Assembly (NCBI GenBank): GCA_946405655.1
Contig: CAMJHX010000002.1
Coordinates: 1-26,129 of the forward strand
Direction: 5' to 3'
Source of the DNA: an uncultured Clostridia bacterium
GTDB lineage: Bacteria; Bacillota; Clostridia; Oscillospirales; Oscillospiraceae
DNA: 26,129 bases
Made by a program: the position numbers and the translations under genes. This document shows, piece after piece, positions 21,829-26,129 of the stretch. The notes beneath the pieces are model-generated. The model was not told the DNA's origin and did not search any database. It was given only the letters and a program-made list of their open reading frames with translations. Within the stretch, counting starts at the first letter, position 1. Each line of letters opens with the position of its first letter.

Positions 21829-21859
21829 AAAAAAGCAGCGCATACAGCGCTGCTTTTTT
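21829..21859 (+). terminator. Terminator of serC-serA
   Basis: A perfect 13-bp stem (21829-21841 with 21847-21859) with a 5-nt loop and A6/T6 ends starts 1 nt after the serA stop codon. Confidence 0.93.
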
Positions 21860-21864
21860 CTTTC

Positions 21865-21980
21865 AGTGTGGAGTTAGGAGTTTGGAGTGTGGAGTTGTGG
21901 TATCGCCTGTCGGCGATGATGATTTTAATCTTTTGATCAAGCCATTGAAACTCCACACTCCACACTCCACACTTCACACT
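21865..21980. repeat. GTGTGGAGT inverted-repeat element
   Basis: Arms 21865-21896 and 21949-21980 (32 nt each) are inverted copies with 28 matches. Each arm is built from tandem GTGTGGAGT-like words. The 52-nt middle holds a small perfect hairpin ATCGCC/GGCGAT (21902-21917). No ORF of note is inside. The structure resembles a small non-autonomous palindromic element. Confidence 0.75.
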
Positions 21981-22048
21981 CAGAGTGTGTGACCATTTCC
22001 TGCTTTTTTTCGCTTATATGGTTGAAGACCCCGAAAGGAGGGAGCGGC

Positions 22049-22609
22049 ATGGACGATGGCAGCATCGTGGAGCTCTATCTGGCCAGAGACGAGCGCGCCA
22101 TTGCGAAAACTTCCGAGAAATACGGCGCGGCGCTCCGGACGCTGGCGAACCGCATTCTCGATGACATTCCCGCCTCCGAGGAGTGCGAGAACGACACGTA
22201 CCTCGAGGCGTGGAACCGCATTCCGCCGCACGAGCCGCGCGATTACTTCTTTCCGTTTATCGCTCGCATCGCGCGCCACCTCGCCATCGACCGCTGCCGC
22301 CGCAGAGATGCGCAGAAACGAAGCGCGCTTCTCTGCGAGCTGACGCAGGAGCTGGAATTGTGCCTCCCCGCAAAGGAGACGGTCGAGACGGAGATCAGCG
22401 CCTCCGAGCTCGAGGCGGTCATCCGCCGCTTTCTCGCGGGCTGCTCCGCCGAGCAGCGCGGGGTTTTCCTCAGACGCTATTGGTATTTCGACACGATCCC
22501 CGCCATCGCCGCGCGATACGGCTTCACCCAGAGCAAGGTCAAGGTGACGCTTCATCGCCTGCGCGAGCGGCTTCGTGCCGTGCTGGAAGAGGAGGGCTGG
22601 ACCATATGA
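22049..22609 (+). CDS. RNA polymerase ECF sigma factor, second
   Basis: Protein of 186 residues. Region 2 is degenerate but recognisable (YGAALRTLANRILDD, ECENDTYLEAWNRIPP), and region 4 is clear (SAEQRGVFLRRYWYFD, then a helix-turn-helix AIAARYGFTQSKVKVTLHRL). An earlier ATG at 21989 lies next to the inverted-repeat element; the ATG at 22049 has AAAGGAGG close upstream and starts at the family's normal place. It is coupled to the next gene by an ATGA overlap. The target genes are unknown; no second copy of its promoter could be recognised. Confidence 0.88.
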   Translation: MDDGSIVELYLARDERAIAKTSEKYGAALRTLANRILDDIPASEECENDTYLEAWNRIPPHEPRDYFFPFIARIARHLAIDRCRRRDAQKRSALLCELTQELELCLPAKETVETEISASELEAVIRRFLAGCSAEQRGVFLRRYWYFDTIPAIAARYGFTQSKVKVTLHRLRERLRAVLEEEGWTI

Positions 22610-23589
22610 ACGCACTTGACCTGCTCGACGCCATTGGCGGCGCCGAGGATTCCGATCTTCTGCTCGCGCAGAAGACGAAAAAGAAACGCCGCTGGATTCC
22701 GTGGGCTGCGGCGGCCTGCCTGCTGCTCGCGGTCGGCGTTGCCACAATGCGCGGCCGTCCCGAGGTGATTACCGAGCCAATTCCTGAGACGAACACGCTC
22801 CCGGCGCCGGTGAATTCGGAAACCGGCGTCTGGATCCCGCCGATCGAGCTGCCAAAGCCGGAGGAGGCGGCAATGGCGGATATGATCGCCTGCGTCGTGG
22901 TGGACGGAAACCTGTACACACAGGGCGAGACCTGTTATGATGAGGACGCGGCGCGCGTGGAACCGCTGCTCGGCGAAAAGCTCGGCGACGCGACCGGCAC
23001 GATCGACTGCTTTTCGGACGATTCGGAGTATGAAAAGCCCTTTGCCTCCACGCTCGCGGGAGAGGTCTATACCGTGCAGGGCTATGATGCGGATTTCCGC
23101 GTCGCCGTGCGGAATGTGGACTCCGAGGGCCGGCTTTCGGTCTGGTTCCTGGATCACCTGAACGGCATTTATCTGAACACCGGCGCGGATCTGTTCGAGA
23201 CAAGGCTGCACCTGCGAGACCGCATTTCGTCCATCCAATGGCAGGCGCATTCCGACTGGGACTGGAACCGCGGCGGCATACAGGACGCGGAACTCTCCGA
23301 GGAGTCTTGGAGCGCGTTTCTCGACGCCGTGGATACAGGCGAATTTGTGAACGCCTGGCAGCCGGATGAGCCGTTTTATGAAGGGCGTCCGAACAGCAGC
23401 ATCTATGATACGCCGAATCAGACGCATCTCTTCCTCATGATGGCGGACGGCTCGCGCGTGGAGCTGCGCCTGATTGAGGGCGGCTATGTCGGCTATGCAC
23501 CGCTCGGCTGGTACTTCGTCCGGATCCCGGGCGAGGCGTTCGACGCAATTTACAACGCCTGCGGCGGCACACATCTCACCGATTGGTAA
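22606..23589 (+). CDS. Membrane-anchored partner (probable anti-sigma) of the second ECF factor
   Basis: Protein of 327 residues sharing ATGA with the sigma stop codon. Residues 1-28 are cytosolic (MNALDLLDAIGG start), about 30-48 form a membrane helix after a KKKRRW stop-transfer, and the rest is extracytoplasmic, starting with a Pro-rich stretch. The outer part has a pair of similar-looking beta-rich halves with two Trp-rich segments (SDWDWNRGG, ESWSAFLD). I do not recognise a named domain. The role as anti-sigma factor follows only from its gene order and topology, shared with the 2085-3128 gene. Confidence 0.72.
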   Translation: MNALDLLDAIGGAEDSDLLLAQKTKKKRRWIPWAAAACLLLAVGVATMRGRPEVITEPIPETNTLPAPVNSETGVWIPPIELPKPEEAAMADMIACVVVDGNLYTQGETCYDEDAARVEPLLGEKLGDATGTIDCFSDDSEYEKPFASTLAGEVYTVQGYDADFRVAVRNVDSEGRLSVWFLDHLNGIYLNTGADLFETRLHLRDRISSIQWQAHSDWDWNRGGIQDAELSEESWSAFLDAVDTGEFVNAWQPDEPFYEGRPNSSIYDTPNQTHLFLMMADGSRVELRLIEGGYVGYAPLGWYFVRIPGEAFDAIYNACGGTHLTDW

Positions 23590-23598
23590 CAACGATCC

Positions 23599-23644
23599 TG
23601 TCATCCTGAGCGGAGCGCGTCAGCGCGGAGTCGAAGGATCTTGG
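23599..23644 (+). repeat. Single copy of the TCATCCTGAGCG-type intergenic repeat
   Basis: The sequence contains TCATCCTGAGCGGAGCG followed by GCGGAGTCGAAGGATCT. Very similar intergenic words (TCATTCTGAGCGAAGCGAAG type) are common in many unrelated bacterial genomes. Only one copy is in the window. No function is apparent. Confidence 0.55.
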
Positions 23645-23664
23645 CACCGATGAAAATTAGAACA

Positions 23665-23701
23665 CAAGGGCATGGATCATCACCATGCCCTTGATTTTTT
23701 T
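23665..23701 (+). terminator. Terminator after the second sigma/anti-sigma pair
   Basis: A perfect 11-bp stem (23665-23675 with 23683-23693), 7-nt loop, followed by ATTTTTTTG. Confidence 0.9.
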
Positions 23702-23719
23702 GCGTTTTGATATTATGAT
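23691..23719 (+). promoter_or_regulatory. Promoter of the acyltransferase operon, overlapping the terminator
   Basis: TTGATT (23691-23696), a 17-nt spacer and TATGAT (23714-23719). The -35 box is formed by the end of the preceding terminator stem. Direct repeats TGCGTTTTGATAT (23701-23713) and TGCGTTTTGGATAT (23719-23732) flank the -10 box and could be an operator. Confidence 0.55.
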
Positions 23720-23764
23720 GCGTTTTGGATATCCCATTTTTGCCATTTTGGGAGGGACAAGCCA

Positions 23765-24916
23765 ATGACGCGTGAAGAAAAGCGCTATGCGGCGCTCTTT
23801 CGCTCGGCGCTGCCGGTGTTCCGTCTGCTGCTGAAAAAGTACCGCTTTCATACTGACTATGTGCCGGAGCTGGACGAGCCGTTTCTGATGCTCGCGAACC
23901 ACGCCACGGAGTCCGACCATTTCATGGCGGCCTGCGCTGCGCGGCAGCCCATGACCTTCGTCTGCGGCGAGCATCTGCTCCGCGGAAAGTACGGCGGGCT
24001 CCTCAAATCCGTCGCCAATCCGATCCCGGTGCCGAAGGGCGCCTCGGCGGTGCGCTCGGTGCGGGAGATTCTCCGCCGCCTGCGCCATGGCGAAAACGTC
24101 ATGCTCTTCCCGGAGGGCAGCCGATCCTTCCACGGCGAGACGATCCCGATGCAGACGTCTCTCGGCAAGCTCGTCAAGACCAGCCGGGCTGCCCTCGTGA
24201 CCTACCGCATTCAGGGCGGCTATTTCGTCGCCCCGCGCTGGGCGTACCATTTCCGAAAGGGCCCGATGGAGGGGCACGTCGTGCGCGTCTACCGCTCTGA
24301 GGAGCTCAAGAAGATGACAGCCGCCCAGATCACAGAGGCGGTCAACCGCGATCTCTTTGAAAACGCCTATGAGACCCAGCGCCGCCGCCCCGCGCGCTAT
24401 CTCGGCCGCGGTCTCGCGGAGGGAATCGAGAATTACCTCATCTGCTGTCCCCGCTGCGGCAGCTATGACACGCTCGAGAGCGAGGACAACCGCTTCCGCT
24501 GCCGCAGGTGCGGTCTCGAGGGCGTGCACGATGAGTTCGGCTTCCTGCGCGGCGATCTCCCGTTCCGTACGGTCTATGACTGGGGCAAGTGGATCGAGAC
24601 CAAGTTCGATTCCGATATGGCCGAGCGCGGGGAAGGGGAGCTCCTCTTCACCGATACGCCCGTCCGCCTCTATGAGATCGATTCGGACGATCACGCTACC
24701 TGCGACCGTACTATCGGCAATCTGAAGCTCTATCACGACCGCATGGAGATCGGCGCCTTCGTCTTCCGGTTTGCGGAGATCACCGAAATGTCGATGCTCT
24801 ATTTCGGCAAGAGCCTGCTCTTTACCTGCAACGGCGCCTACTACGGCATGACCGGCCCCGCCTTCCACGCATGGAAGGCCGACCGCCTTTACCGCCTGTA
24901 TCAAAAAGGAGAATGA
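23765..24916 (+). CDS. PlsC-type acyltransferase with zinc ribbon and C-terminal domain
   Basis: Protein of 383 residues; the first 200 resemble 1-acyl-glycerol-3-phosphate acyltransferases. The acyltransferase motif H46-x4-D51 (NHATESD) and FPEGSRSF (115-122) are intact. A zinc ribbon follows with C228-x2-C231 and C246-x2-C249, then about 130 residues whose end (GNLKLYHDRMEIGAFVFRF, then EITEMSML) looks like a GRAM/PH-type beta domain. Typical PlsC proteins have about 240 residues, so the fusion is unusual. GGGAGG lies upstream of the ATG. The DUF362 gene begins 1 nt after its stop codon, so they are one unit. Phospholipid synthesis or remodelling at the membrane is likely. Confidence 0.82.
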   Translation: MTREEKRYAALFRSALPVFRLLLKKYRFHTDYVPELDEPFLMLANHATESDHFMAACAARQPMTFVCGEHLLRGKYGGLLKSVANPIPVPKGASAVRSVREILRRLRHGENVMLFPEGSRSFHGETIPMQTSLGKLVKTSRAALVTYRIQGGYFVAPRWAYHFRKGPMEGHVVRVYRSEELKKMTAAQITEAVNRDLFENAYETQRRRPARYLGRGLAEGIENYLICCPRCGSYDTLESEDNRFRCRRCGLEGVHDEFGFLRGDLPFRTVYDWGKWIETKFDSDMAERGEGELLFTDTPVRLYEIDSDDHATCDRTIGNLKLYHDRMEIGAFVFRFAEITEMSMLYFGKSLLFTCNGAYYGMTGPAFHAWKADRLYRLYQKGE

Positions 24917-24917
24917 C

Positions 24918-26078
24918 ATGGAACTGAAACGCTCGACGGTCGTCGCCGTCCCCTGCAGCACCTATGATCCGGAGACGGTCTATCAGGCCGTCCGCGCCGG
25001 TGTAAACGCCCTCGGCGGGATCTCTGCCTTCGTCCGCCCGGAGGAGAAGATCCTCGTCAAGCCCAACCTGCTCAAGCCCGCGGAGATCGACTCCGCCGTC
25101 ACCACGCACCCGGACGTCATCCGCGCCGTGCTGCGCCTGCTGCAGGCCAGCGGCTGCACCTGCGTCAAATACGGCGACTCTCCCGGCCACGACGCCGGCG
25201 TCCGCAGCGCGACGAAGATCGGGCTGGATACGAAGGAGCCGATCTACGGTGCGACCTTTGCCCCAATGGACAAGGAGGTTTGCGTCCAATTTCCGGAGGG
25301 ACTGACCGAGAAGGAGTTTTATTTTGCCCAGGAAGTCGCAGAGGCGGACGCGATCATCAACGTCTGCAAAATGAAGACGCACGCCCTCGTGCGTCTCACC
25401 GGCGCGGTCAAGAACCTCTTCGGCCTCACCTGCGGCTACCGCAAGGCGCGAGAGCACGTCAAGTTCCCGAACGCGAGCGTCTTCTCCCGCATGCTCATCG
25501 ACATTCACCGCTGCGTGAAGCCCCGCCTGCACATCATGGACGGCATTGTCGCCATGGAGGGCAACGGCCCCGGCGCGGGCACGCCGACGCCGATGAATGT
25601 GCTTCTGTTCTCGGCTGACCCCGTCGCGCTCGATTCTGTCTTCTGCGCGCTCGTCCATGTCGACCCCGAGACCGTACCGACCAACGTGCAGGGCGAGGCC
25701 ATGGGCCTCGGCGTCTACCACAGCGAGAAGATCGACCTTCTGCTCGCAAAGCCCGGAGAGGAACCCAAGCGCCAGACGGTCGAGGCGTTCGCCGCGCAGT
25801 ACGGCAATCCCAATTTCAAGGCAGACCGGCTGAAGAAGGACATGCTCATGAAGAGCCTCGCCGTGCTCGAAAACTTCACCCGCCGCCCGACGATCCACAA
25901 GGACCGCTGCATCAAGTGCGGCATCTGCGTGCAGCACTGTCCCGTCCCGGGCAAGGCGCTCTCGTTCAAAAACGGCAAGGACCACCCGCCGGTCTACGAC
26001 CGCAAAAAGTGCATCCGCTGCTACTGCTGCCAGGAGATGTGCCCTCAGAAAGCGATCACTGCAGGCAGAAGAGGCTGA
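24918..26078 (+). CDS. DUF362 protein with C-terminal two-[4Fe-4S] ferredoxin domain
   Basis: Protein of 386 residues, cytosolic. Residues 1-310 are the DUF362 domain, with KPNLLKP near 48-54, AIINVCKMKTHALVRLTGAVKNLFGL split by ordinary residues and MDGIVAMEGNGPGAGTP in its middle, all typical of the family. The tail has two CxxCxxCxxxC groups (C331, C334, C337, C341 and C365, C368, C371, C375), each ligating a [4Fe-4S] cluster. The reaction of DUF362 is not established; some members are linked to redox or lipid pathways. AAAAGGAG lies upstream; the start is 1 nt after the acyltransferase stop. It ends the operon before a strong terminator. Confidence 0.87.
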   Translation: MELKRSTVVAVPCSTYDPETVYQAVRAGVNALGGISAFVRPEEKILVKPNLLKPAEIDSAVTTHPDVIRAVLRLLQASGCTCVKYGDSPGHDAGVRSATKIGLDTKEPIYGATFAPMDKEVCVQFPEGLTEKEFYFAQEVAEADAIINVCKMKTHALVRLTGAVKNLFGLTCGYRKAREHVKFPNASVFSRMLIDIHRCVKPRLHIMDGIVAMEGNGPGAGTPTPMNVLLFSADPVALDSVFCALVHVDPETVPTNVQGEAMGLGVYHSEKIDLLLAKPGEEPKRQTVEAFAAQYGNPNFKADRLKKDMLMKSLAVLENFTRRPTIHKDRCIKCGICVQHCPVPGKALSFKNGKDHPPVYDRKKCIRCYCCQEMCPQKAITAGRRG

Positions 26079-26086
26079 ACCAAATA

Positions 26087-26124
26087 AAAAAAGAACCCGA
26101 CGCGATCGCGTCGGGTTCTTTTTT
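26087..26124. terminator. Perfect palindromic terminator
   Basis: A 38-nt perfect palindrome with A6 and T6 ends and stem GAACCCGACGCGATC at its core starts 8 nt after the DUF362 stop codon. It works in both directions; in practice the central GATC forms the loop. Confidence 0.92.
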
Positions 26125-26129
26125 GTGTA

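Noticed and set aside
21865..21980. CRISPR-like array
   Set aside because: The words are adjacent and not separated by unique spacers of constant length; the structure is an inverted repeat.
1..26129. tRNA, rRNA or other known structural RNA genes
   Set aside because: I looked through gene-free stretches for tRNA-like arms and conserved RNA words and found none; short or unusual RNAs could still be missed without a covariance search.

Overview
The window looks like a chromosomal segment of a high-GC member of the Clostridia, most likely the Oscillospirales/Oscillospiraceae group. Three things point there: AGGAGG-type ribosome sites with near-consensus sigma-A promoters in a GC-rich genome, family content typical of that group (a DUF5685 protein, MtaB, an NhaC-type antiporter, a PrsA/SurA-like isomerase, a YbhJ-like hydratase, ECF sigma factors with membrane partners), and small dispersed palindromes between genes. 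The taxonomy is an inference. I see no rRNA, tRNA, CRISPR array, transposase or phage gene.

Layout. 1-3.2 kb: an NhaC-family antiporter (minus), then an ECF sigma factor translationally coupled to an RsgI-like membrane partner. 3.3-5.2 kb: a three-gene cysteine-rich operon (membrane zinc-ribbon protein, DUF5685 protein, J-domain/TPR-like protein with a cysteine tail). 5.2-5.6 kb: a gene-free block of palindromic repeats. 5.6-8.3 kb (minus): an unknown two-TM protein, a 50-residue protein and a membrane-anchored parvulin-type foldase carrying a perfect EF-hand loop. 8.4-10.0 kb: a 20-codon ORF on its own short transcription unit, then a PAP2-family protein and a YwaF/TMEM164-like membrane protein. 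10.0-10.2 kb: a second repeat cluster. 10.2-13.6 kb: an FMN-dependent alpha-hydroxy-acid dehydrogenase and an aconitase-family hydratase, diverging from back-to-back promoters. 13.6-15.4 kb (minus): an unknown TIM-barrel-like protein, then a thiamine-binding (DUF77) protein and a HAD phosphatase under their own promoter.

15.7-19.5 kb: an AI-2E family transporter converging on a cysteine desulfurase; the desulfurase diverges from mtaB and its promoter lies inside the mtaB coding region. 19.5-21.8 kb: serC and serA (serine biosynthesis) with a strong terminator. 21.86-21.98 kb: a 116-bp inverted-repeat element. 22.0-23.6 kb: a second ECF sigma factor with a coupled membrane partner. 23.7-26.1 kb: a PlsC-type acyltransferase fused to a zinc ribbon, coupled to a DUF362/two-[4Fe-4S] protein, closed by a perfect palindromic terminator.

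Most of the window is housekeeping. The best candidates for something undescribed are the DUF5685 operon, whose DUF5685 protein carries two aspartate-rich motifs like those of squalene/phytoene synthases; the EF-hand loop inside the foldase; the PAP2 plus YwaF pair; the 20-codon transcription unit; and the palindrome families, one of which (GGCGAATTCGC core) forms hairpins downstream of three genes in 10 kb.
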